From JAQBFJ01 sp032123435 (GTDB taxonomy: Bacteria; Verrucomicrobiota; Kiritimatiellia; UBA8416; JAQBFJ01): 15,432 nt of DNA. Below the pieces are notes generated by a model. The model searched no databases and had not been told where the DNA came from. It saw nothing but the letters and a program-made list of their open reading frames with translations. Numbering within the stretch: position 1 is the first letter of the stretch; each line of letters opens with the position of its first letter. Positions 1 to 5,944 of the stretch are shown here, in pieces. The DNA lies in assembly GCA_032123435.1 (NCBI GenBank), contig JAQBFJ010000083.1:1-15432 (forward strand). The letters run 5' to 3'. Position numbers and translations under genes: made by a program.

Positions 1-1
1 T

Positions 2-628
2 CTTGAAAAGAAAATAGATGTTAAATCTAAGGAAGTGCAAGAGATGGTTGAGACCATAAGGGCAAGCGCTGAACGAGTGGTTATTCAGGTAAATGATCTG
101 CTTGATGTCAGAAAAATTGAAGAAGACAAAATGATTCTTCAGTATCAGCGTATAAATATGAAAGCAATGCTTGATGAGATTCTGCAGGAACATCGTGCCG
201 TTAGCGATCTCGTGGATGTGAATATTGAATTAATCGAGAGCGTGGATTTGACCATTTATGTCGACAGGAATATTTTCGGGCGTGTTATTGCTAATCTGCT
301 TTGGAATTCTCTACAGCATGCGCCACGTGGGAGCACGGTGGAAGCAGGGTGGTCTTCTACAAGTAATGGCGGTGTTGAAATTCATGTTGCCAACCGTGGC
401 AAATCAATTCCAGTGGAACAGCAGGTGATGTTATTTAAACCATTTGTTTCGGGACAATGTAGTGTTCCCGGCGGCAGAATAAGCGGCACCGGGCTCGGTT
501 TGGCATTTTGTAAACTGGCGTTGGAACTGCATGGTGGTAAGATCTGTCTTGAATCGCCGTGGTCAAAACATGGAGACGGTGTCCAAATGCTGATAAAACT
601 GCCCCCATCCTGCGTGATGCATTTCTGA
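2..628 (+). CDS. Sensor histidine kinase, C-terminal part (5' end outside window)
   Basis: The frame is open from base 2, so the gene starts upstream and only about 208 C-terminal residues are visible. These carry the end of a DHp dimerisation helix (around 'DLLDVRKIEEDKM') and a HATPase_c domain. The N box is NLLWN (residues 98-102 of the visible part), and the G2 box is GTGLGLAFCK, followed by ELHGG. The phosphoacceptor His, and any sensor or receiver domain, lie off the left edge. The G1 box reads NRGKS where DxGxG is usual; some active kinases have Asn here, so loss of ATP binding cannot be concluded. By family it would autophosphorylate and pass phosphate to a response regulator, but no partner gene is in view. 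An in-frame GTG at 35 is only an internal codon. The gene ends just before a palindromic hairpin and is not part of the cell wall operon. Confidence 0.88.
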   Translation, partial: LEKKIDVKSKEVQEMVETIRASAERVVIQVNDLLDVRKIEEDKMILQYQRINMKAMLDEILQEHRAVSDLVDVNIELIESVDLTIYVDRNIFGRVIANLLWNSLQHAPRGSTVEAGWSSTSNGGVEIHVANRGKSIPVEQQVMLFKPFVSGQCSVPGGRISGTGLGLAFCKLALELHGGKICLESPWSKHGDGVQMLIKLPPSCVMHF

Positions 629-633
629 AACGG

Positions 634-660
634 AACGTTGCATGCATGCAACGTTTTCTT
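634..660 (+). terminator. Palindromic hairpin with short T-rich tail after the histidine kinase
   Basis: Bases 634-655 form a perfect 22-base palindrome that folds as a 9-bp stem (AACGTTGCA) with a TGCA loop. It starts 6 bases after the kinase stop codon and is followed by TTCTTT. Position and tail suggest a rho-independent terminator for the kinase gene. The stem is only moderately GC-rich and the T-run is interrupted, so a weak terminator or a protein-binding palindrome are alternatives. Confidence 0.6.
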
Positions 661-796
661 TATCCATGATTGAGATTATGGGCATTTTGATGGTTGGCAT
701 GTTTCATGCTCATGATTAAGGTTGGGTGGAAAAGAGTGGGATACGGGTAAGCATTTTGGAGACAAAAAAGAGGAGGTGAAAAAAACAGAAAAGTAA

Positions 797-825
797 TTGA
801 CATTATCACGAGGAATCACAATAAT
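797..825 (+). promoter_or_regulatory. Sigma70-type promoter for the pseudopilin gene
   Basis: A perfect -35 hexamer TTGACA (797-802) is separated by exactly 17 bases from AATAAT (820-825), a 5/6 match to TATAAT. Transcription would begin near 832, giving a leader of about 40 bases that contains GGAGG (861-865), six bases before the ATG at 872. No operator repeat is evident around it. Confidence 0.75.
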
Positions 826-871
826 CTTGGTTGTTGTTTATTAACGGTTAAATTAATGATGGAGGTTCGTA

Positions 872-1468
872 ATGAAAAGTATTTGGCGTCGTTTAGGATT
901 GAGGTCGTTCACATTGATTGAGTTGTTGGTTGTTATTGCTATCATCGGTTTGCTGGCAGGCATGCTTCTGCCGGCCGTAGCGACAGCTCGTGAACGCGCT
1001 CGCAGATCCAGATGTGGTGGCAATTTAAAGTCGATAGGTCAGTTGATCTCTCTGTATACGATGGATAACAGCGAGAACTTTCCGAAGAACTTTTATGAGG
1101 ATCTGTCAGCTTACAATAAGAATCCAAAACTGTACATGTGTCCCAGTGACAGTCGTACACCGACAAACACTGTTGGCAATATGGATCAGGATTCATGCAG
1201 TTACAATCTGATAATAAAGGCATCAAGCGCGGAGGCGCAGGAAGCGCAGGCTTGCGATAAGGATGGAGCGGATGACATTTCTGATGTTGATGATGGGTTT
1301 GGCGGTTGTCATCAGGGTGATGGCGGCAACGTTATGTATATTGATGGTTCGGTTCAGTATCTTAAGGTGCTCGGCAGCGGCGGTTGGGCCGAGGAAAGGG
1401 AGAACACAGGTTTTACGAATATTGATTATACCGTAGGTATTTTAGACGGAAATATTACTCAGTATTAA
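872..1468 (+). CDS. Type II secretion/type IV pilus-like pseudopilin (prepilin N-terminal methylation domain)
   Basis: This is a 198-residue protein with a short basic leader, then FTLIELLVVIAIIGLLAGM (13-31), the classic prepilin hydrophobic helix with Glu at +5 (E17). The predicted cleavage is after S12; most prepilins have Gly there, so processing may be atypical. The domain after the helix contains CGGNLKSIGQ (48-57), a CPSD motif (90-93) and near the end H147 followed by D158-G159, resembling the H-x9-DG signature of the large pseudopilin families of Planctomycetes and Lentisphaerota. Here ten residues rather than nine separate H and D. An acidic linker (about 129-142) may bind metal. 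Family knowledge places such proteins in the inner membrane and periplasm as pseudopilus-like subunits; the actual function of these expanded sets is unknown. The gene has its own promoter and a strong terminator, with no secretion genes nearby, so it is an orphan copy. The ATG is supported by GGAGG six bases upstream. Confidence 0.9.
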   Translation: MKSIWRRLGLRSFTLIELLVVIAIIGLLAGMLLPAVATARERARRSRCGGNLKSIGQLISLYTMDNSENFPKNFYEDLSAYNKNPKLYMCPSDSRTPTNTVGNMDQDSCSYNLIIKASSAEAQEAQACDKDGADDISDVDDGFGGCHQGDGGNVMYIDGSVQYLKVLGSGGWAEERENTGFTNIDYTVGILDGNITQY

Positions 1469-1480
1469 TCTACTGGTTTG

Positions 1481-1519
1481 AAAAAGGCCGGGGCACAAGT
1501 TGTTCCCGGCCTTTTTTTT
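1481..1519 (+). terminator. Strong rho-independent terminator after the pseudopilin gene
   Basis: GGCCGGG (1486-1492) pairs with CCCGGCC (1505-1511), extended by a G-T pair at the loop end and by AAAAA against the T-run at the base. Eight Ts (1512-1519) follow. It lies 12 bases after the stop codon. The A-run on the 5' side means it could also act, less efficiently, on transcripts from the other strand. Confidence 0.93.
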
Positions 1520-1579
1520 GTCATTTTATAAATGAATTCTTCTCTTCACTGTCTTGATTGTTTGTATTACTGTTGAAGC

Positions 1580-3847
1580 ATGCCTGCTATTGCAAAAGTT
1601 GTGGTCGACATCGCTCCACTGAATAAGGAATTCGATTATAAAATTCCAGATAAGCTTCTTGGGCGATTGTCTCTGGGGGCGAGAGTGAGTGTTCCCTTCG
1701 GAAGGTCTACTGTTTCCGGCTTCGTAGTAGGGTTTGCTGACAGATCCGGGCATGGGCATCTTAAGGACATAGGATCCATTGAAGAAGAGGCTGTATCAAT
1801 TGATGAAAGCATGCTTCGGCTTGTTCGCTGGATGGGGGAATATTATTGCAGTTCTCTTGAACAGGCAATTCGCACGGTGCTTCCATCGGCAGTGCGGCGA
1901 AAGGGTGCAAGGTTCAGGAAGCAGATGTTTGTATCGTTATCAAGTCCGAATGGTGTTTGCTTGCAGTCCAAGGATCTTTCAACAAAACAGAACGTTGTGG
2001 TAGAATTGCTCCGGAATCAGGGCTGTAAATCGCTCACAGAGCTGACGTCTGAACTGGGAATTACATCCGCCCCTGTATTGGCTTTACAGAAGAAAGGATT
2101 GGTTTCGATTGCTTCGCAGTCTGTTCGTCGCGATCCTCTGGCAGGCCGTAACATACTGCCTACAGAGCCATTGAAGTTAATGAAAGAACAGGGTGAAGCG
2201 TTATGCGTTATCAGGCGTATAATTGATTTATTGGCATCAGAAGCGGAAGGTCAGAATGCAAAGGGTGGCGAAGCAGGAAAGAAGAGGCAGGGAGAGTCAT
2301 CGGTTGTTCTGCTACATGGTGTTACAGGAAGCGGCAAGACCGAAGTTTATCTTCAGGCAATAGATTCTGTATTACGGAATGGATCTGGTGCGATAGTTCT
2401 TGTTCCTGAAATTTCTCTTACACCTCAGACGCTTGAGCGTTTTATAGGCAGATTCGGATCGAATGTAGCGGTTCTTCATAGTCATTTATCCGATGGCGAG
2501 CGACATGATGAGTGGCACCGGATTCGTGACGGCCATGCCAATATTGTTATTGGAGCAAGGTCGGCCGTCTTTGCTCCGGTAAAGAAATTAGGGCTTATTG
2601 TTGTAGATGAAGAACATGAGCCTAGTTACAAGCAGGAAGATGCTCCGCGATATAACGCGCGTGATGTGGCTGTGATGCGTGGTTTGATGGAGAATTGTGT
2701 TGTGATACTGGGTTCGGCTACTCCGTGTCTCGAGTCATGGGCTAATGTTAAAAAGGAGAAATATCAACTTGTACGCCTGTCGCGCAGAGTGGATAAACGG
2801 GAAATGCCGCTTATGCGCATTATTGATATGAGGGTTGAGACAGAGCGAACTGGGCGCATGGCTGTGTTTTCAAGGGATCTTCTTGAGGCTATTCGCGTTA
2901 GACTGGAGAGGGCGGAACAGGTTATATTGTTCCTTAACAGACGCGGATTTGCCTGTTCACTTACCTGCCCGCGATGTGGTCATGTTGCTGTATGCAGTCA
3001 GTGCAGTGTTTCTTATACCTACCATTATGAAGATGACAAGCTCAGGTGTCATATTTGTGGTAATAGTAAGAGTGTACCAGGCAAATGTCCCGGATGCGGC
3101 GATCTTGAATTTAAGTTCACTGGTGTGGGAACCCAGCGGATAGAAAAAATTGTACAGAAATGTTTTCCGCACGCTCATGTACAGAGGATGGATGCAGATG
3201 TAACATCGCGGAAGGATTCATACGAGAGAATTCTGGGTGATTTCAAAAGTGGAAAAACAAATATCCTGATAGGCACCCAGATGATTGCCAAGGGACTGCA
3301 TTTTCCAAATGTAACTCTTGTCGGGATAGTCTACGCTGATCTAAGTTTGCATATGCCCGACTTCAGGGCTGGCGAGAGAACTTTTCAATTGTTGGCGCAG
3401 GTGGCCGGCAGGGCCGGGCGCGGCGATACTCAGGGTGAGGTTATAGTTCAGACTTATACGCCGTTTAATTCAGCCGTACAAGCGGCGCGCAGACTTGATT
3501 ATGATGGTTTTTGTGATCAGGAAATGGCTTTTAGAAAAGAGTTAGGATATCCGCCATTTAAGCATTTGATATGTATTACAATAAAAGGGCAATCTGATGA
3601 GAAGACGTCGTTTTGTTGCAAGGCGCTTGTCCGGGAGCTTAAAAAGAAGTTATTGTCGAATGTTGTGATGTCGGATTCGGCGCCTGCACCGTTGAGGCGT
3701 GCCAAGGGTTTCTATCGTTGGCAGGTCATGTTGAGATGCACGTCAACAGGTGTGACGACGCGCATAGTCAAGGATGTTGTAAATGGGTTCAAGTTCCCTA
3801 AAGGTATTACGTGTTCTGTGGATGTTGATGCCCTGAATCTGATGTAA
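1580..3847 (+). CDS. priA: Primosomal protein N', replication restart 3'-5' DNA helicase PriA
   Basis: PriA recognises stalled forks and D-loops, unwinds the lagging arm and starts reloading of the replicative helicase. The 755-residue length is normal for the family. The N-terminal 3'-end-binding domain is recognisable (opening MPAIAKVVVDIAPLNKEFDY). The helicase core has Walker A GVTGSGKT (247-254) and a DEEH Walker B (343-346). It also has the characteristic eight-cysteine zinc-binding insert, with pairs C463/C466, C472/C475, C490/C493 and C503/C506. Helicase motifs V and VI follow (GTQMIAKGLHFPNV; QVAGRAGRG). The frame has a stop at 1574-1576, so the ATG at 1580 is the earliest possible start, although no clear Shine-Dalgarno precedes it. 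No convincing promoter was found in the 60 bases after the upstream terminator; a TATAAA at 1527 lacks a matching -35. It sits directly ahead of the dcw cluster but is separated from it by a gap with a dedicated promoter. Confidence 0.97.
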   Translation: MPAIAKVVVDIAPLNKEFDYKIPDKLLGRLSLGARVSVPFGRSTVSGFVVGFADRSGHGHLKDIGSIEEEAVSIDESMLRLVRWMGEYYCSSLEQAIRTVLPSAVRRKGARFRKQMFVSLSSPNGVCLQSKDLSTKQNVVVELLRNQGCKSLTELTSELGITSAPVLALQKKGLVSIASQSVRRDPLAGRNILPTEPLKLMKEQGEALCVIRRIIDLLASEAEGQNAKGGEAGKKRQGESSVVLLHGVTGSGKTEVYLQAIDSVLRNGSGAIVLVPEISLTPQTLERFIGRFGSNVAVLHSHLSDGERHDEWHRIRDGHANIVIGARSAVFAPVKKLGLIVVDEEHEPSYKQEDAPRYNARDVAVMRGLMENCVVILGSATPCLESWANVKKEKYQLVRLSRRVDKREMPLMRIIDMRVETERTGRMAVFSRDLLEAIRVRLERAEQVILFLNRRGFACSLTCPRCGHVAVCSQCSVSYTYHYEDDKLRCHICGNSKSVPGKCPGCGDLEFKFTGVGTQRIEKIVQKCFPHAHVQRMDADVTSRKDSYERILGDFKSGKTNILIGTQMIAKGLHFPNVTLVGIVYADLSLHMPDFRAGERTFQLLAQVAGRAGRGDTQGEVIVQTYTPFNSAVQAARRLDYDGFCDQEMAFRKELGYPPFKHLICITIKGQSDEKTSFCCKALVRELKKKLLSNVVMSDSAPAPLRRAKGFYRWQVMLRCTSTGVTTRIVKDVVNGFKFPKGITCSVDVDALNLM

Positions 3848-3897
3848 TTACGACTTTTTAGCGTCAATGTTCAGCAATTTAATTATACGAGTTATTT

Positions 3898-3929
3898 CAG
3901 GCTTCTTCATAATCTCCCGAAAAAGCCTG
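3898..3929. repeat. Imperfect inverted repeat downstream of priA
   Basis: CAGGCTT (3898-3904) pairs with AAGCCTG (3923-3929). After one C/A mismatch the stem continues three more base pairs, TTC against GAA, leaving a 10-base loop. It starts 50 bases after the priA stop, so it may stabilise the mRNA end or help termination. No T-run follows on either strand, so I do not call it an intrinsic terminator. Confidence 0.4.
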
Positions 3930-3978
3930 TAAACAAGGCATTTCCCGAATAATTTCTTAGCCATTCCTGGTGCTGTTA

Positions 3979-4005
3979 AAAAATACGTATTTTTCGAGAA
4001 AAATA
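3979..4005. repeat. Overlapping AT-rich palindromes with phased A/T tracts upstream of the mraZ promoter
   Basis: Two palindromes overlap here: AAAAATACGTATTTTT (3979-3994, perfect) and TATTTTTCGAGAAAAATA (3988-4005, 8-bp arms around GA). Together they place three AAAAATA/TATTTTT units with centres at 3982, 3991 and 4002, about one helical turn apart, ending immediately before the -35 hexamer at 4006. This could act as an UP-element-like or intrinsically bent segment that boosts the promoter, or as an operator for an unknown regulator. The structure is directly visible; the role is inferred. Confidence 0.6.
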
Positions 4006-4035
4006 TTGACACAAGGTGGGTAAATGTGGTGTATT
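4006..4035 (+). promoter_or_regulatory. Sigma70-type promoter driving mraZ and the dcw operon
   Basis: TTGACA (4006-4011) is a perfect -35. With an 18-base spacer the -10 is TGTATT (4030-4035, 4/6 matches to TATAAT). Transcription would start near 4042, leaving a leader of only about 14 bases that holds the AAGAAAGG ribosome binding site. The weak -10 fits a promoter under control, with AT-tract enhancement upstream and repeats across the spacer. Confidence 0.6.
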
Positions 4036-4040
4036 GTGTC
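4016..4040 (+). promoter_or_regulatory. Putative MraZ operator: three repeats at 10-bp spacing
   Basis: GTGGG (4016-4020), GTGGT (4026-4030) and GTGTC (4036-4040) recur at exact 10-bp intervals. Read one base later, the first is TGGGT, matching the TGGGN-N5 repeat array described for E. coli MraZ; the second and third are degenerate. They lie between the -35 and the transcription start, just upstream of mraZ, which is the expected arrangement for autorepression of mraZ and the downstream operon. The spacing is seen; binding is inferred from the family. Confidence 0.6.
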
Positions 4041-4055
4041 AAGAAAGGTCAAGCA

Positions 4056-4535
4056 ATGGATGAGAATGGTGAGATGTTGGATCATGAGGTAACCGGATTG
4101 GGGATGTTTGTGGGGGAGTTCAGGCATTCGCTGGACCCTAAGAAGAGATTAACAATTCCCTCCGTTTGGCGCGCGCAGATAGGAAAGCCTAAGAGCTTGT
4201 TTGTGCTTCCGGATTTTCACCAGAAGTGCCTGAACGTTTTCCCGGCAGGTGAGATGACGAGCAAGCTGGAAAAAATGCGCAAACATTCAATGGCTGATAA
4301 AAAGGCAATGCAGTTCGCGAGAGTACTTGGATCGGCGTCTGATCTCGTATCATGGGATTCACAAGGAAGAATTCGAATAAAGGACAAGCTTCTGAATTTT
4401 GCCGGTCTGGTTGATCATGTTGTTTTAATTGGAGCGCTGGACAAATTTGAGTTGTGGAACCCGGACGGACTGCCGGTTACAGGAGAGGTAAATCAGAAAG
4501 GATTGGCTGAAGCAGGGCGGTATGTCGATTTCTAA
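4056..4535 (+). CDS. mraZ: Transcriptional regulator MraZ
   Basis: MraZ is an AbrB-fold DNA-binding protein that forms a ring-shaped oligomer and typically represses its own dcw operon. The predicted 159-residue protein has both tandem SpoVT/AbrB-like halves, each with a DxxxR signature: D27-PKK-R31 and D101-SQG-R105. The opening GMFVGEFRHSLDPKKRLTIP is typical. I chose the ATG at 4056 because AAGAAAGG ends 7 bases upstream. An upstream in-frame GTG (4026) lies inside the promoter and is discarded. An ATG at 4104 would give the usual short family N-terminus (MFVGEF) but lacks a well-placed ribosome binding site. It is the first gene of the operon and overlaps the rsmH start codon by one base (TAATG), suggesting translational coupling. 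The 10-bp repeats just upstream are its likely binding site. Confidence 0.92.
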   Translation: MDENGEMLDHEVTGLGMFVGEFRHSLDPKKRLTIPSVWRAQIGKPKSLFVLPDFHQKCLNVFPAGEMTSKLEKMRKHSMADKKAMQFARVLGSASDLVSWDSQGRIRIKDKLLNFAGLVDHVVLIGALDKFELWNPDGLPVTGEVNQKGLAEAGRYVDF

Positions 4536-5533
4536 TGTTTACTCATAAATTCATGGATACGCGAAATGATATGCGCGGAGAGATGCATCAGCCGGTTTTA
4601 ACCAAAGAGTTAATGGATCTTTTAGATCCAAAAGAAGGGGGAGTTTATATTGACGGTACAGTTGGGAGCGGAGGGCACGCACGAGCTGTGCTGGAGATAA
4701 TCGGTCCGGATGGAAGGTTGTTGGGTATAGACCGGGACATAGAGGCGATTCGGAGGGCTGAAGACGCATTATTGATTTGGCAGAATCAGGTTTGTTTAAA
4801 ACAAGGCAATTATGCAGAGATGAAAAAAATAGCTGATGCAATGGGTGTTGTTAGTGAGGTCGACGGAATCATTCTGGATCTCGGGGTGTCATCCGAGCAA
4901 CTGGCTTTGGATGAACGTGGATTCAGTTTCATGCGAAAAGGTCCGCTGGATATGAGAATGGATCAATCAGAAGAAACGACGGCCGCCGAGTTATTGAGGA
5001 ATCTTTCAGAGGACGAACTGGCTGCCATTTTGCGTGACATGGGTGAAGATCCTCATGCCAAGAGAATTGCACGTATGATAACCAGGCAGAGGATTGAAAA
5101 GCCGATAGAAACAACGGATGAGCTTGTAGAAGTGATTGTCAGAGCAGTGGGGGGGCGTGGAGGAAAGAGGCATCCGGCAACGCGGACGTTTCAAGCCTTG
5201 AGGATTGCCGTCAATAAGGAGTTAACGTATTTGAGGAAAGGGTTGGCGGAGGGGTTGGATATATTAAAGCCCGGAGGACGGATGGCGGTTATTTCGTTTC
5301 ATAGTCTGGAAGACCGCATTGTGAAACATTGTTTTGCTGAACATGTCGGCAGGTCAGTATCGCTCGAACAAGGCGGCTGCAGATGGGAAGGAAAGGAACC
5401 CAAGATGTTGCTTGTAAACAAGAAACCGATGACCGTGTCGAAGAATGAAAGAATAGATAATCCGAGGGCAAGGTCGGCGAAATTACGTGTGGCAGAACGA
5501 AGACGGAACGCTCAACCCGATTCTGTCTCGTAA
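4535..5533 (+). CDS. rsmH: 16S rRNA (cytosine(1402)-N(4))-methyltransferase RsmH (MraW)
   Basis: RsmH uses S-adenosylmethionine to methylate N4 of C1402 in the 30S decoding centre. The 332-residue protein has the N-terminal HQPVLTKE motif. SAM motif I is D40-GTVGSGGH, followed by GIDRD (64-68). The conserved ILDLGVSS segment, ERGFSFMRKGPLDMRMD, NKELTYL and VISFHSLEDRIVK all follow. The C-terminus (NPRARSAKLRVAER) is also family-typical. The start is not certain. ATG 4535 overlaps the mraZ stop and would be reached by coupling, while internal ATGs at 4553, 4571 and 4583 would trim poorly conserved residues before MHQPVL; none has a convincingly spaced ribosome binding site. Its place as second gene of the cluster is the classical one. 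Confidence 0.96.
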   Translation: MFTHKFMDTRNDMRGEMHQPVLTKELMDLLDPKEGGVYIDGTVGSGGHARAVLEIIGPDGRLLGIDRDIEAIRRAEDALLIWQNQVCLKQGNYAEMKKIADAMGVVSEVDGIILDLGVSSEQLALDERGFSFMRKGPLDMRMDQSEETTAAELLRNLSEDELAAILRDMGEDPHAKRIARMITRQRIEKPIETTDELVEVIVRAVGGRGGKRHPATRTFQALRIAVNKELTYLRKGLAEGLDILKPGGRMAVISFHSLEDRIVKHCFAEHVGRSVSLEQGGCRWEGKEPKMLLVNKKPMTVSKNERIDNPRARSAKLRVAERRRNAQPDSVS

Positions 5534-5548
5534 ATTGATGGAGAAACA

Positions 5549-5944
5549 ATGCGCAAAAACAAGAAAAAAAGACAAGTAAACGCGTTTGTATTTTCTGTTC
5601 CTTATGCCGGAGTAGTTGTTCTGATTACAACTCTTGCGCTTGTTTACGTTTGGCTAGGGTGTCGTTGTGAATCATTAGGGGCGAGGATTGTATCCCTGGA
5701 AGGGGCGAAGAGGGCAGTGGACGACCAGTATTATAATGAAAAGTGCAGATGGGCCCGCATGAAATCACCCGTGAATATTGAAAGGGCATTGGTGAAAAAC
5801 AATATTGTAATGCAAGTGCCGCAAAAGAATCAGGTTGTATGGCTGCGAGATTTGAACCTGTTTGACAACCAGATGGATGTGCAGAAGGATGGCATATTAC
5901 GTTTCGCCAAGCTTGAAAAGGTGGTTGGGAATGAAGGGAAATGA
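5549..5944 (+). CDS. ftsL: FtsL-like cell division protein
   Basis: This 131-residue bitopic protein has a very basic N-terminus (residues 1-9), one transmembrane helix (about 13-37), and a periplasmic part. That part starts with a short heptad-like stretch (about 40-72) and continues with an SPVNIERALVKNNIVMQVP segment like that of FtsL-type proteins. FtsL binds FtsB and FtsQ and helps switch on the septal synthase FtsW-FtsI. Sequence identity in this family is low, so the call leans on topology, size and its position between rsmH and ftsI. The start is well supported by GGAG (5540-5543), five bases before the ATG. The 3' end overlaps ftsI by 14 bases. Confidence 0.82.
   Translation: MRKNKKKRQVNAFVFSVPYAGVVVLITTLALVYVWLGCRCESLGARIVSLEGAKRAVDDQYYNEKCRWARMKSPVNIERALVKNNIVMQVPQKNQVVWLRDLNLFDNQMDVQKDGILRFAKLEKVVGNEGK

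Larger units (their letters stand above)
4006..4042. repeat. Perfect 9-bp inverted repeat bracketing the mraZ promoter
   Basis: TTGACACAA (4006-4014) and TTGTGTCAA (4034-4042) are exact reverse complements, 19 bases apart. The left arm contains the -35 hexamer and the right arm covers the end of the -10 and the expected transcription start. The right arm also contains the third MraZ-box-like repeat. It may be an operator for a dimeric or looping repressor, or, in read-through RNA from priA, a stem-loop ahead of mraZ. Confidence 0.6.

Noticed and set aside
382..651. Minus-strand ORF of 89 codons opposite the histidine kinase
   Set aside because: It is fully antisense to a well-supported HATPase domain, has no recognisable motif and is a frame shadow.
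666..719. 17-codon ORF after the kinase terminator
   Set aside because: It lies after a probable terminator with no ribosome binding site or promoter.
770..796. AGGAGGTG followed by a six-codon GTG ORF upstream of the pseudopilin promoter
   Set aside because: It lies upstream of the promoter and is too short to be called a gene; purine-rich sequence by chance is likely.
1518..1546. TTGTCA as a -35 for a priA promoter, or TATAAA at 1527 as a -10
   Set aside because: Neither has an acceptable partner hexamer at 16-18 bases; the priA promoter stays unlocated.
4026..4055. GTG start at 4026 for a longer mraZ
   Set aside because: It lies inside the promoter and MraZ-like repeats and has no ribosome binding site; ATG 4056 has AAGAAAGG seven bases upstream.
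5862..5930. Longer ftsI beginning at ATG 5862
   Set aside because: It would overlap ftsL by 83 bases and put about 23 extra residues before the cytoplasmic tail; ATG 5931 has a well-spaced AGGTGG.
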